Notes under the pieces: generated by a model | Told to the model about the DNA's origin: nothing | The model's database searches: none | Seen by the model: only the letters and a program-made list of their open reading frames with translations | In this document: one piece after another, positions 17,521 to 25,836 of the stretch | Numbering within the stretch: the first letter of the stretch is position 1 | Layout: every line of letters begins with the position of its first letter | Program-made: the position numbers and the translations under genes | NCBI RefSeq assembly: GCF_947492555.1 | Contig: NZ_CANLNE010000001.1 | Span: 558,001 to 622,000 of the forward strand | DNA length: 64,000 nucleotides | Reading direction: 5' to 3' | From: an uncultured Roseobacter sp. | GTDB taxonomy: Bacteria; Pseudomonadota; Alphaproteobacteria; Rhodobacterales; Rhodobacteraceae

Positions 17521-18975
17521 TTACCCATGGTGCGCAGCGACCGTCTTTAACGTTGAAAACCCGTAGAGCGCCTCGAACCCCTTCTCGCGCCCGTGTCCGG
17601 ACAACCCGGTGCCGCCGAAGGGCAGTTCGACGCCGCCGCCTGCCCCGTAGTTGTTCAGGAATACCTGTCCTGCCCGCAACGCCTTGGCCAGCCGCATTTG
17701 CCGCGCGCCTTCCCGCGTCCAGACCGAGGCCACCAACCCGTAGGCGGTGCCATTCGCGATGGACAGAGCCTCTGCCTCATCATCAAATGGGATCACCACC
17801 TGAACCGGGCCAAAAATTTCCTCCTGTGCCAACCGGTGATTCTCTGTGGCTCCTGCAAACAGCGTCGGTTGCACATAGGCCCCGTTTTCGGGCAGGCCAT
17901 CTGGCAAGATTGCGGCTCCCGCAATCTCCAGATCAGACCCCTGCGCCAGGTACCCCTCGACGATATCTTTCTGCCGGGCAGAGATGAGTGGCCCCACGTC
18001 CAGATCGTGCAGCGCAGGCCCCACCTGCAAGCCGCAATAACGGTCCGCCATCCGGCTCACCACCTGATCATAAACGCCACGCTGGACCAGGATACGCGAC
18101 GCCGCAGAGCAGGTCTGCCCGGCATTCTGGATGCCCGCGTTGACCAGAAAGGGCAGTGCCGCATCGATATCCGCATCCTCGAACACCAGTTGCGGGGATT
18201 TTCCACCAAGCTCCAGCGTCACCGGCACCACGTTCTTACCCGCCGCCTGCTGTACCGACCTGCCAACGCCCACAGAGCCCGTGAAGGAGATATGATGCAC
18301 GTCCGGATGCGCCGCCAGCGCCGCCCCGGCCTCTGCCCCCAACCCCGGCACCACATTCAGAGCGCCGTCGGGCAGACCGGCCTGCCGCGCCAGCTCAGCA
18401 AAGGCCAGCGCGGTCAGACAGGCCTCTTCCGCGGGTTTCAACACCGCCGCATTGCCCATGGCCAAGGCCGCGCCCACCGACCGTCCGATGATCTGCATCG
18501 GATAATTCCATGGCACGATATGGCCTGTCACCCCGTGGGGCTGGCGCAGGGTGTAGACCGTGTAGCCATCCATGTAAGGGATCGTGCTGCCATGCACCTT
18601 GTCGGCGGCACCGGCGTAAAACTCCATGTAACGCGCCAGGGCAATGACATCCGCCCGCGCCTGTTTCAAGGGCTTGCCAACGTCACGTGCCTCAAGGGCT
18701 GCCAGCGCTTCCGTCTGATCCAGCACCAGCTGCCCCAGACGCGCCAGCACCCTGCCGCGTTCTACCGCCGTGGATCGCCCCCAGTCCCCGTCCAGCGCCA
18801 TCTGTGCTGCGGCCACGGCGCGATCAATATCCTCCGCCTGCCCCCCTGCGATCTCGCAGAGCGCGTCCCCTGTCGACGGATCGGTCAGCGTGAGCCTCTC
18901 GCCCTTGGCGGCGGCCTGCCACCTGCCAGCAATGAAACACAAAGATGGATCAAGACCCAAGGGTTGTAGTGTCAC
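17521..18975 (-). CDS. Aldehyde dehydrogenase family protein
   Basis: A 484-residue NAD(P)-dependent aldehyde dehydrogenase. It contains the cofactor-binding TGHIVPWNYPMQIIGR segment, FTGSVGVGRSVQQAA, the general-base LELGGKSPQ motif and the catalytic cysteine in NAGQTCSAASR. The C-terminal half has the ENHRLAQEEIFGPV segment. Family members oxidise betaine aldehyde, semialdehydes or aliphatic aldehydes; the true substrate is unknown. A GTG at 18975 is preferred because a GGGAGAG ribosome binding site lies about 3 bases upstream; a longer TTG start at 19035 would add 20 residues without family support. It is divergent from the copper-related pair. Confidence 0.92.
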   Translation of the reverse strand: MTLQPLGLDPSLCFIAGRWQAAAKGERLTLTDPSTGDALCEIAGGQAEDIDRAVAAAQMALDGDWGRSTAVERGRVLARLGQLVLDQTEALAALEARDVGKPLKQARADVIALARYMEFYAGAADKVHGSTIPYMDGYTVYTLRQPHGVTGHIVPWNYPMQIIGRSVGAALAMGNAAVLKPAEEACLTALAFAELARQAGLPDGALNVVPGLGAEAGAALAAHPDVHHISFTGSVGVGRSVQQAAGKNVVPVTLELGGKSPQLVFEDADIDAALPFLVNAGIQNAGQTCSAASRILVQRGVYDQVVSRMADRYCGLQVGPALHDLDVGPLISARQKDIVEGYLAQGSDLEIAGAAILPDGLPENGAYVQPTLFAGATENHRLAQEEIFGPVQVVIPFDDEAEALSIANGTAYGLVASVWTREGARQMRLAKALRAGQVFLNNYGAGGGVELPFGGTGLSGHGREKGFEALYGFSTLKTVAAHHG

Positions 18976-19119
18976 GCTCTCTCTCCCTGTTCGTGCGTCT
19001 GCATTGATCAGCGCATCGCAGGCGTCGCGGGTCAAGTCGTCTCATTGCGCCTTGCGACAGAGCTACGCAGCCGCGTATCCGGTCTGGACCCGCCTCAGCC
19101 AAGCCCCTAAGACAGGATC

Positions 19120-19479
19120 ATGGTCCGCCGTCTCCTCTCCCGCGCTGGTTTCGCTGCACTGCTCCTTGCGAGCCTTGCCATGACGGCCTCCGCCTTTGCG
19201 CATCGGGTCGCGAGCGAAGACCGTTCACCCGAGTTGCTGAGCTATCTCAGCATGGGTGGGCTGCTGGAGGAGATCTGCGGCGAGAACGATGCCGCACATG
19301 CGCTGAGTTCCTGCGCCGCCTGCATCATCAGCAGCAACGCCCTGACACCCCGGCGCGTGGACATCGCAGTTCGCCGCCTGGATGCACAAGCTGCCGTGTT
19401 TGAGATCCAGATACGGAAACCTTTCATCCATCGTGCGCCCGATCGCACCCACCCGACCCGAGCGCCGCCAACCGCGTGA
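19120..19479 (+). CDS. Small secreted Cys protein (DUF2946-like)
   Basis: A 119-residue protein with a signal peptide (MVRRLLSRAGFAALLLASLA..., cleavage near ASAFA). The mature part has Cys residues in a LLEEICGEND and LSSCAACIISS arrangement, the latter a CxxC. This pattern recalls small DUF2946 periplasmic proteins found beside copper genes. An AGGA ribosome binding site precedes the ATG. The PCu(A)C copper chaperone follows after 61 bases on the same strand, which suggests a shared role in copper handling. The family call is tentative and rests on Cys pattern and context. Confidence 0.6.
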   Translation: MVRRLLSRAGFAALLLASLAMTASAFAHRVASEDRSPELLSYLSMGGLLEEICGENDAAHALSSCAACIISSNALTPRRVDIAVRRLDAQAAVFEIQIRKPFIHRAPDRTHPTRAPPTA

Positions 19480-19540
19480 TCCCTTCCAAACCTGTCTTTA
19501 CTCCGCGCTCTGAAGAGCGCAGCCTTCAAAGGATCACACC

Positions 19541-20026
19541 ATGAAAACCCTGACGTTCGCGGCGACCGCCGCCTTGCTTTCCTTCTCGACCGCCAGTTTC
19601 GCCCATGAATACAAATTGGGCGACCTGGTGATCGACCATCCGATGGCCTTCAACACTGCGGCCACGGCCCAAACAGGTGGCGGCTACCTGACCATCACCA
19701 ATACCGGCGACAGCGCCGACCGCCTTGTGGGCGTGCGCGCCGACTTTCCCAAGGTCGAATTGCATACCACGGAAGAAAAAGATGGTGTTGCCCGCATGAT
19801 GCATGTCGAAGGCATCGACGTTCCCCCCGGTGAAACCGTCCTGCTGCAGCCCGGTGGGTTCCATGTGATGTTCATGGGGCTGGGCGGCGATCCTTTCGAG
19901 GTGGGCGAAAAAATTCCAGCCACGCTGATTTTTGAAGAGGCCGGCGAGGTTGAGGTCATGTTCAGCATCGAAGAACGCGGCGCCGCCGACAAAGTCGACC
20001 ATTCAGACCACAAAATGTCGCACTGA
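19541..20026 (+). CDS. Copper chaperone PCu(A)C
   Basis: A 161-residue periplasmic protein with a signal peptide ending near ASFAH. The mature domain is the cupredoxin-like PCu(A)C fold: DHPMAFNTAATAQTGGGYLTI, then the HTTEEKDGVARMMHVEGIDVPPGETVLLQPGGFHVMFMGL core. The Cu(I) ligands of the H(M)X10MX21HXM motif are visible as His, Met, His and Met in that core, and the C-terminus has a His/Asp/Met-rich tail (DHSDHKMSH). It delivers Cu(I) to the CuA or CuB site of cytochrome oxidase, consistent with ctaD elsewhere in the window. Confidence 0.93.
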   Translation: MKTLTFAATAALLSFSTASFAHEYKLGDLVIDHPMAFNTAATAQTGGGYLTITNTGDSADRLVGVRADFPKVELHTTEEKDGVARMMHVEGIDVPPGETVLLQPGGFHVMFMGLGGDPFEVGEKIPATLIFEEAGEVEVMFSIEERGAADKVDHSDHKMSH

Positions 20027-20033
20027 GACTGGC

Positions 20034-20056
20034 GCGGGGCCTGCCAAGGGCCCCGC
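20034..20056. terminator. GC-rich hairpin between convergent genes
   Basis: GCGGGGCC (20034-20041) pairs with GGCCCCGC (20049-20056), with a 7-base loop, just after the PCu(A)C stop and before the convergent end of the dehalogenase gene. There is no T-tract on either strand, so intrinsic termination is uncertain. Confidence 0.4.
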
Positions 20057-20108
20057 TACTGCCGCCCCGCGCTACGCCGTGGCTGGCCTCAGACCGCGGC
20101 TCACTCTT

Positions 20109-23100
20109 TCAGAGATCAATTTCGAGGACGCCGCCCGGTTTAGCCGCGCGGCTCTGGCAGAGGATCACTGCCTCCTCGCGCTGTTTCTTTGACAGAACGA
20201 AATCGCGATGCTCGACCTCGCCCGAGATCAGCCCGCATCTACACACCCCGCAAATCCCGTCCGAGCATTTGACGTCGATGGGAATGCCATTCTCGGTCAG
20301 TACATCGGTGGCGGATTTATCGGCAGGCACCTGCAATTCTCGTCCGCTGCGCGCCAGCCGTAGCGTGAAATCGTGATTTTCGTATTCCGGCAGTTCGGGC
20401 ACAGAAAAGTACTCCACGTGGCACGCGTCCTCCGCGATGCCCTGCCGCGCAGCAGCCTCCATGACGCTGGACATATAGATCTCGGGCCCGCAGGCGTAGA
20501 CATGTGTGCCCGCCCCCTGCCCGGCAAGCACCGCGTCCAGATCGGCGCGGCTGCCCGCGTCCGAGATATGCACGGAGGCATTCTCGGCCCAGGGCACGCG
20601 CTGCAGCGCATCCATGAAGGCCGCCGAGGCTTGCGTGGATGCGGAATAGTGCAGCTCGAAATCAAGACCCCGGGCATGGCATTCATGGGCAAATGCCATC
20701 ATCGGGGTTACCCCGATCCCACCGCCCATCAGCATGTGTTTTGTCGCCTCTTCGGCCAGCGGGAAGTGGTTGATCGGCTTTGAGATAAACACCTTGCGGC
20801 CTTTGGCGAAAATCTTGTGCATCAGTTTGGAACCACCGCGCCCCGCGTCTTCACGCAGCACCGCAACCTTGTAGCATGTGCGATCCGCCGGGTCCCCGCA
20901 GAGCGAAAACTGGCGGAAGAATTCTGGCGCGACCACGATGTCGATATGCGCGCCAGCCTGCCATTCAGGTAGCAGACCACCGTCAAGAGCGTGCAGCTCA
21001 TAAAGGGAGACGTCGTCGTTCAGCGGGGTGACCTTCGCGATCTCAACCCGAACCACCGGCGCATCCCCATCGCCCAGATAGGTATGCGCCAACCCTTGTG
21101 TCTCACCCCGCTCCAGACGCGCCTGATACTCCTCGGCGGTGATCAGCGCCTGATATGCCTCGATCCCCTTTTCGCGATCCATGGGGAAGGGAAAGGGATG
21201 CGGTGGCGGCGCAAGATTTGCCGGATAAACCGCAAGGGTCTGATCCTCATAGTCAAGCTTCAGATCGGTTTGAAGTTCCCGGTAGTTCTTGGGTTCTTCC
21301 ACGGGATCGAAACCGCCCCGGTCATTGACCTTCAAGTCCCACCACCAGCGCTTTTGCGGGTTGATCCGACCGTTGCCGACCAGATCATCCGCCCGGGCCA
21401 ATACCCCGGCCATCGCGGGCACATTCATCGCGATCCAGCGCAGAGGCTTTTCGTGCTGCAACCCTTCCACGTTCCAGGGGCAGGTCTTCATGCAGCGTCC
21501 GCACATCGCCCCGCCCTTTTGCGTCAGCCGGTAGGTCAGGCATTTCTGGCTGTCCGACTTCCAGATTTCATAGCCGTTGAACATCAGCTTGGGCCCGGCG
21601 GTGATGGCCCCTGACGGGCATTCGCGGGCGCATTTGTTGCAGGCTTCACAGAACGCCTGCATGCCGAAATCGATAGGCTTGTCATGGGTGAGCGGCATGT
21701 TGGTGGTGATGCATCCCGACTTCAGGCGAGGCCCGAGGAATGGGTTCACGATGACCTCACCGATGCGGCTGACCTCCCCCAACCCGGCCAGCAGCAGCAA
21801 TGGCGGCTGCAGCACCTCGCCATCGAGGTTGGTATGGACGCGCGCCTCGTAGCCCAGATTGCGGATCTGCTTGCCGATCACCCCGCCGAGCAGCGAGAAA
21901 CGCAGATAGGCGCGCATGGATTGCGTGACCGCGATCCAGTCATCCCCCGAGGAGCCTTCCGTGGTTTCAAAGCCCTGGTCGATGATCAGGCTGATGGCGT
22001 TGTCGTGGGTGGGTGTGATCGGCTCCCCCACGGCGTCATGCGAGTACCAAGCCCAGTCCGGACAGCGCGATATGCCCACCGCGTCCGCGCCCATGAAGTA
22101 GGCCGCGGCCTTGATCCCCTCCGCGTTGCGGGCTGCATCCTCTGCCTGTGGCGCAACCGTCTCTGCCACCGGCCCTTGCTGCAACAGTAAAAGCGCGCCC
22201 GAAGGCCTCCGGATCGCATTGCTGATCGGCGCCTTCTGCGCAAAATAGCCACCGGTCGTCGCCTGCTGATTGGCCTTGCCCATGTCGCCGAACTGAGCAC
22301 GCGCGAACATGTCCGTGCGTTTGGGCACCCGCGCCACACGCGCTTCATCGATGTAGGTTGTGGGGGTATCCACCCGCTTGAGCGTCTCGAAAGGATGTGG
22401 TCCATCGGCGTAGCGCCGTTTGGCGTAAGGATCCAGCGTGCGGGCGCTTTTCTGCGATCCCTTGCCCAGCTTCCAGGCCAGCCCGCGTGTCAGCGACCGG
22501 GGTTGTTCTGCCAGAGGCCGCAGGGGTTTGTCGGGTGCCATGGCAAAATCCGTGGTCACCGCCGATACCTGAAAGCGGTCTTTCACAAAGGGGTTCACCA
22601 GCTGCCCGTCTTCGACGCTCGCGAGGCCCGCACCGACGGCCAATTTGTTAAGATCAACATCCGTGGACGTGGTCGTATGCGCCTTTGCGTCAAACCCAAG
22701 AACCCGCAAATACCCGGCGATGATGACAGCCGTCTCTGCCGCCCGGAGGCTGGCGCGCTGTGGATGGGCCTCAGCAATCCAGTCATATCCGGGTTCGTCC
22801 TGGGCGGGATCGCGGCTGTAGTCGTAGAGAAACACAATCGTATGCGTATGGGCGTCGATGGTGCGCGGCGGCGCGGTCATGCTGTCCCGCAGATCTGCCA
22901 TGATCGTGTCGATCCCGGCAGCCAGCGTCTTGGTCTGTTTCGTCTTGAGGTCTTCGGCAAGGCGGTCGATACCCGGATTGCGCAGAGGGGTCTTCAGAAG
23001 CTGCGTGCGGTCGAACTGTCCGACGCCAACCATCGGCGCATCCTGAAAGTACCCAAAGGATTTCACATGGCGCGCTCGCTCCGCCGGATCGGTTGGGCAG

Positions 23101-23351
23101 GTCGATGTCTCGCGGTTGATCAACCCGTCGCGGATCGCGTCGAGCATGGCCTGATATTCGGCCATCGCATTGACCAGCGAGGCGGGCATGTCGCCGCGAT
23201 CAAAGGACACCGGCTGCAGGGGCGGAACATTCGTCAGATCTGGTGTGGTGTCGATCCTTGCCAGACGCTCCAACGGAAAGGGACCCAGATGAAATGGCCG
23301 ATTTCGGGTCGAGAATATTCGAGTAGTCAAGACGTTTCCCTTTGCGCGCAA
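20109..23351 (-). CDS. Self-sufficient reductive dehalogenase (RdhA fused to VanB-like reductase)
   Basis: A 1080-residue fusion. Residues 1 to about 710 form a soluble corrinoid-dependent reductive dehalogenase unit with two ferredoxin-type [4Fe-4S] sites, C568-C571-C574-C578 and C604-C617-C620-C624. Residues about 760-1000 are an FMN/NAD(P)H reductase of the phthalate dioxygenase reductase/VanB type (RQFSLCGDP, GGGIGVTPMM at 876-885, CGPEIYM at 954-960). The C-terminus is a plant-type [2Fe-2S] ferredoxin with C1029, C1034, C1037 and C1065. No twin-arginine signal or RdhB partner is present, so it should be cytosolic and respiration-independent, like Nitratireductor NpRdhA and Comamonas BhbA. 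Candidate catalytic residues are Tyr436, Lys494 and Arg542, by position only. A TTG at 23330 has a good AAAGGG site and may be the true start. The organohalide substrate is unknown. Confidence 0.88.
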   Translation of the reverse strand: MRAKGNVLTTRIFSTRNRPFHLGPFPLERLARIDTTPDLTNVPPLQPVSFDRGDMPASLVNAMAEYQAMLDAIRDGLINRETSTCPTDPAERARHVKSFGYFQDAPMVGVGQFDRTQLLKTPLRNPGIDRLAEDLKTKQTKTLAAGIDTIMADLRDSMTAPPRTIDAHTHTIVFLYDYSRDPAQDEPGYDWIAEAHPQRASLRAAETAVIIAGYLRVLGFDAKAHTTTSTDVDLNKLAVGAGLASVEDGQLVNPFVKDRFQVSAVTTDFAMAPDKPLRPLAEQPRSLTRGLAWKLGKGSQKSARTLDPYAKRRYADGPHPFETLKRVDTPTTYIDEARVARVPKRTDMFARAQFGDMGKANQQATTGGYFAQKAPISNAIRRPSGALLLLQQGPVAETVAPQAEDAARNAEGIKAAAYFMGADAVGISRCPDWAWYSHDAVGEPITPTHDNAISLIIDQGFETTEGSSGDDWIAVTQSMRAYLRFSLLGGVIGKQIRNLGYEARVHTNLDGEVLQPPLLLLAGLGEVSRIGEVIVNPFLGPRLKSGCITTNMPLTHDKPIDFGMQAFCEACNKCARECPSGAITAGPKLMFNGYEIWKSDSQKCLTYRLTQKGGAMCGRCMKTCPWNVEGLQHEKPLRWIAMNVPAMAGVLARADDLVGNGRINPQKRWWWDLKVNDRGGFDPVEEPKNYRELQTDLKLDYEDQTLAVYPANLAPPPHPFPFPMDREKGIEAYQALITAEEYQARLERGETQGLAHTYLGDGDAPVVRVEIAKVTPLNDDVSLYELHALDGGLLPEWQAGAHIDIVVAPEFFRQFSLCGDPADRTCYKVAVLREDAGRGGSKLMHKIFAKGRKVFISKPINHFPLAEEATKHMLMGGGIGVTPMMAFAHECHARGLDFELHYSASTQASAAFMDALQRVPWAENASVHISDAGSRADLDAVLAGQGAGTHVYACGPEIYMSSVMEAAARQGIAEDACHVEYFSVPELPEYENHDFTLRLARSGRELQVPADKSATDVLTENGIPIDVKCSDGICGVCRCGLISGEVEHRDFVLSKKQREEAVILCQSRAAKPGGVLEIDL

Positions 23352-23474
23352 CGATCACCCACACCCTGCAATGCCCGGCACGCAAGGGGATGTCAAAATG
23401 AATGCGGGATTCGCACAATCCGCAGCGCGCAGTTCAACCTGAGCACTAAACCGGGCGGCGTTGAGGGAAAGGGG

Positions 23475-23560
23475 TGGTGCGGATGAGAAGACTCGAACTT
23501 CCACGGGTGTTACCCCACAGCGACCTCAACGCTGCGCGTCTACCATTCCGCCACATCCGC
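23475..23560 (-). tRNA. tRNA-Leu (anticodon GAG)
   Basis: The minus strand reads an 86-base class II tRNA. The acceptor stem GCGGATG pairs with CATCCGC, followed by discriminator A and encoded CCA. The D-arm TGGCGGAATGGTAGACGCG is typical of leucine tRNA. The anticodon arm CAGCGTTGAGGTCGCTG presents GAG, a long variable arm follows, and the T-arm is AGTTCGAGTCT. It lies just upstream of the dehalogenase gene on the same strand. Confidence 0.96.
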
Positions 23561-23627
23561 ACGCTTAGGAACGATTGCGTCTTTAGCCTGCCCGCGACGC
23601 CTTGTGAAGAGCCATTTTAAGCAAATC

Positions 23628-23654
23628 GCCCCGGCACGCAGAAGCGGCCGGGGC
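23628..23654 (-). terminator. GC hairpin downstream of the peptidoglycan-binding gene
   Basis: GCCCCGGC at 23628-23635 pairs with GCCGGGGC at 23647-23654, with an 11-base loop, placed about 30 bases after the minus-strand stop codon at 23684. It is followed on the minus strand by GATTTGC rather than a strong U-tract, so efficiency is uncertain. Confidence 0.4.
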
Positions 23655-23683
23655 GTAAAAGTCTGCGCTGTCACGTGCGTACG

Positions 23684-24970
23684 TTACTCGGTGACGGAAA
23701 ACACCGGCAAGACACCAGCTTGCGCCGGAGCACCACCAGTCAATTGCAGCGAGGCCTTGCGCAACAAATCGGTGCGCTCAGGCTGGCCCGGCACGAATAC
23801 CGCATCCGCGCCCGCATCCGTCGCAGCAAGGGCCGCTTCGTACCATGTCCCGGCTGCCGCCACATTTTTCTGTGTGCCAAATCCCAATGCCAGGTGGTGA
23901 CCCATCAGCTCGCCATAGACCGTTTCACCCAGCGCATAGAGAATCAGTGCGGAACCCAACGCTACATTCGTGTTGTCGGTGCGGTATCCCACGCCGAGAC
24001 AAATCTTGGCCGTGCCGGACAGTTGTTGGGGTGTCGTTCCCGTGGACGCTACAAAACCCGACACCTCCTGCGCCACCACGTCGCGCGGCTTCTGCGACAG
24101 GCTATTGACATAGGGCTGAACCACCGGTCCGAACCCATCACATTGCGCTGCAACCTGCTGCGGCGTGAAGCCGTTAACCTGGCTGATCAATTCCTCGCTG
24201 CGCGCGATCGCATAGGTCCGTGCGAGGCAGAATTGTTCGTTCAGGGCGGCTGTCGGATCCGTCATAGAGGCCGCGGTCGTGTAGCCGTTCGTGCTGGTAA
24301 GGAGCGACACAGTGTTACAGTGAGATGCCAAAGACGCCTCCGGCGCGCCGCTTTCAAAGAAGTTCGGCAAAGCCGCGTTCAACGTGGGTGCTGCAGTTGC
24401 AACCGGTGCGGCGGCAGGTGCAGTGGCGACGACGGACTGCGTCACAGGCGCGGGCTGCGGCGCTGCCACGACAACAGGTGCCTGCGCTTGCGGTACAACC
24501 TGACCGGCGAGTTCAGCCCGGTAGGTTTTCAAAAGCCCACGGGTGCCTTCGGGGTTTGCCGCAACCAACTGCGTCGTCTGATAACCACCAGCCTGTGCAC
24601 GATTGTAGGACGTCACCAGGAGGTCCTGTTCAAATGCACTCAGCTGGCCCGTCGCAGGATAGCCCATGTAGGCCTGATAGGACGAAATAGCATTGCGAGA
24701 CTGACGCCCCAACTGGCCATCGACAGTGCCTGCATTGAACCCGAAGTAATTCAGTGAAGACTGAATTTGACGACCTTGCTGCGTGGAGGGAATGCCTGAC
24801 CGGTAAACGCGCTGCTTTTTCTTCTGGTTGTTCTTGGTCACAGCGTGACCCACAACTCCGCCAATCAGGGCGCCCGCAATAAAGTCGCCAGCATCGGCTG
24901 CAACACGTGACGCAGGCATGGCCGCAACAGAAGCGGCCAACGCTGCAGCAGTCAAACGTTTGGAAAACAT
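23684..24970 (-). CDS. Peptidoglycan-binding domain protein, long form
   Basis: A 428-residue exported protein. A signal peptide (MFSKRLTAAALAASVAAMPASRVAA) leads into a glycine-rich DFIAGALIGGVVG segment and a basic stretch. The peptidoglycan-binding_1 domain follows at about 65-125: QIQSSLNYFGFNAGTVDGQL, then GRQSRNAISSYQAYMG. An Ala/Pro/Val-rich linker (about 165-205) precedes an unassigned C-terminal domain of about 220 residues with several cysteines (CNTVSLL, FCLARTY, CDGFGP, KICLGVGY). A shorter paralog at 32192 shares the N-terminal 140 residues. The protein probably anchors a periplasmic activity to the wall; the C-terminal function is unknown. Confidence 0.8.
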   Translation of the reverse strand: MFSKRLTAAALAASVAAMPASRVAADAGDFIAGALIGGVVGHAVTKNNQKKKQRVYRSGIPSTQQGRQIQSSLNYFGFNAGTVDGQLGRQSRNAISSYQAYMGYPATGQLSAFEQDLLVTSYNRAQAGGYQTTQLVAANPEGTRGLLKTYRAELAGQVVPQAQAPVVVAAPQPAPVTQSVVATAPAAAPVATAAPTLNAALPNFFESGAPEASLASHCNTVSLLTSTNGYTTAASMTDPTAALNEQFCLARTYAIARSEELISQVNGFTPQQVAAQCDGFGPVVQPYVNSLSQKPRDVVAQEVSGFVASTGTTPQQLSGTAKICLGVGYRTDNTNVALGSALILYALGETVYGELMGHHLALGFGTQKNVAAAGTWYEAALAATDAGADAVFVPGQPERTDLLRKASLQLTGGAPAQAGVLPVFSVTE

Positions 24971-25126
24971 GGAAAATCTCCGACATAAAATACAGATGGC
25001 TTTAGGCTATCACAGCTTTCGATTCGACCGAAGCCCCGGTCAAGCGGGCTTTTGCTTATTCCGACCTTGTCTTTTGGACCGGGGCGTCCAACTTTGGGCG
25101 CACCTCGTCCAACATGGATTTCTGCT

Positions 25127-25795
25127 ATGGCCGCCTCTGACCTCACCTCCGACACCGTGCAAATTGATATCGTCTCAGATGTTGTGTGTCCCTGGTGCAT
25201 TGTCGGATACAGACAGCTTGAACAGGCACTGGAGATGACAGGCGTCACCGCCGAGCTGCGCTGGCATCCGTTTGAGCTCAACCCATCTATGCCGCCGGAC
25301 GGCCAAAACCTCATCGAGCATATGGCCGAGAAGTATGGCGCGAGTGCCATACAATCACTGGAAAATCGCGCGCGGTTGCAGCATTTGGGCGCGGATCTTG
25401 GAATTGCGTTCAATTTCACCGATCACAGCCAGATCGTGAATACATTTCGTGCTCATCAGCTGTTGGATTGGGCGGAAGAACACGGAAAACAGCATCCCCT
25501 GAAACTGGCCCTGTTCGAAGCCTATTTCAGCGACGGACTCGATGTCTCTGATAAGGGTGTTTTGACTCAGGTTGCGCGCAGCGTCGGTCTCAATGCGGCG
25601 GATGCCAGCGAGGTCCTGACCGGCGGGGCGCATGCGCAGTCGGTCCGCGACAAGCAGCAATTCTGGACCAATCGCGGCATTTCCGGCGTGCCTGCAATGG
25701 TATTTGGCGGAAAATATCTGCTCACCGGGGCACAGGGCGCGCCAACCTACGCCGACATCTTGCGCAAGGTGCAGGCTGAAACCGCTGCAGCCTGA
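25127..25795 (+). CDS. DsbA family oxidoreductase (FrnE-like)
   Basis: A 222-residue thioredoxin-fold protein of the DsbA/FrnE group. The N-terminus QIDIVSDVVCPWCIVGYRQLE carries the CPWC active-site pair. The all-alpha insertion follows, and the GVPAMVFGGKYLLTGAQG segment supplies the cis-proline loop. There is no signal peptide, so it is likely cytosolic, as FrnE-type proteins are. The ATG at 25127 is preferred over an upstream frame start at 25052 because the extra 25 residues look like translated spacer. It lies 41 bases before lipB on the same strand. FrnE homologs act in disulfide exchange under oxidative stress. Confidence 0.9.
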   Translation: MAASDLTSDTVQIDIVSDVVCPWCIVGYRQLEQALEMTGVTAELRWHPFELNPSMPPDGQNLIEHMAEKYGASAIQSLENRARLQHLGADLGIAFNFTDHSQIVNTFRAHQLLDWAEEHGKQHPLKLALFEAYFSDGLDVSDKGVLTQVARSVGLNAADASEVLTGGAHAQSVRDKQQFWTNRGISGVPAMVFGGKYLLTGAQGAPTYADILRKVQAETAAA

Positions 25796-25836
25796 GCAGG
25801 CTTTGCTTCGGTCCCGCGCTGGGATAGGGAACGGCC

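Noticed and set aside
17593-18969. 458-residue plus-strand frame opposite the aldehyde dehydrogenase
   Set aside because: The minus strand encodes clear aldehyde dehydrogenase motifs; the antisense has none.
23352-23474. Possible cobalamin riboswitch before the dehalogenase gene
   Set aside because: The 120-base leader has no recognisable B12-box or GCCACTG-type pattern and is mostly the tRNA-Leu 3' flank.
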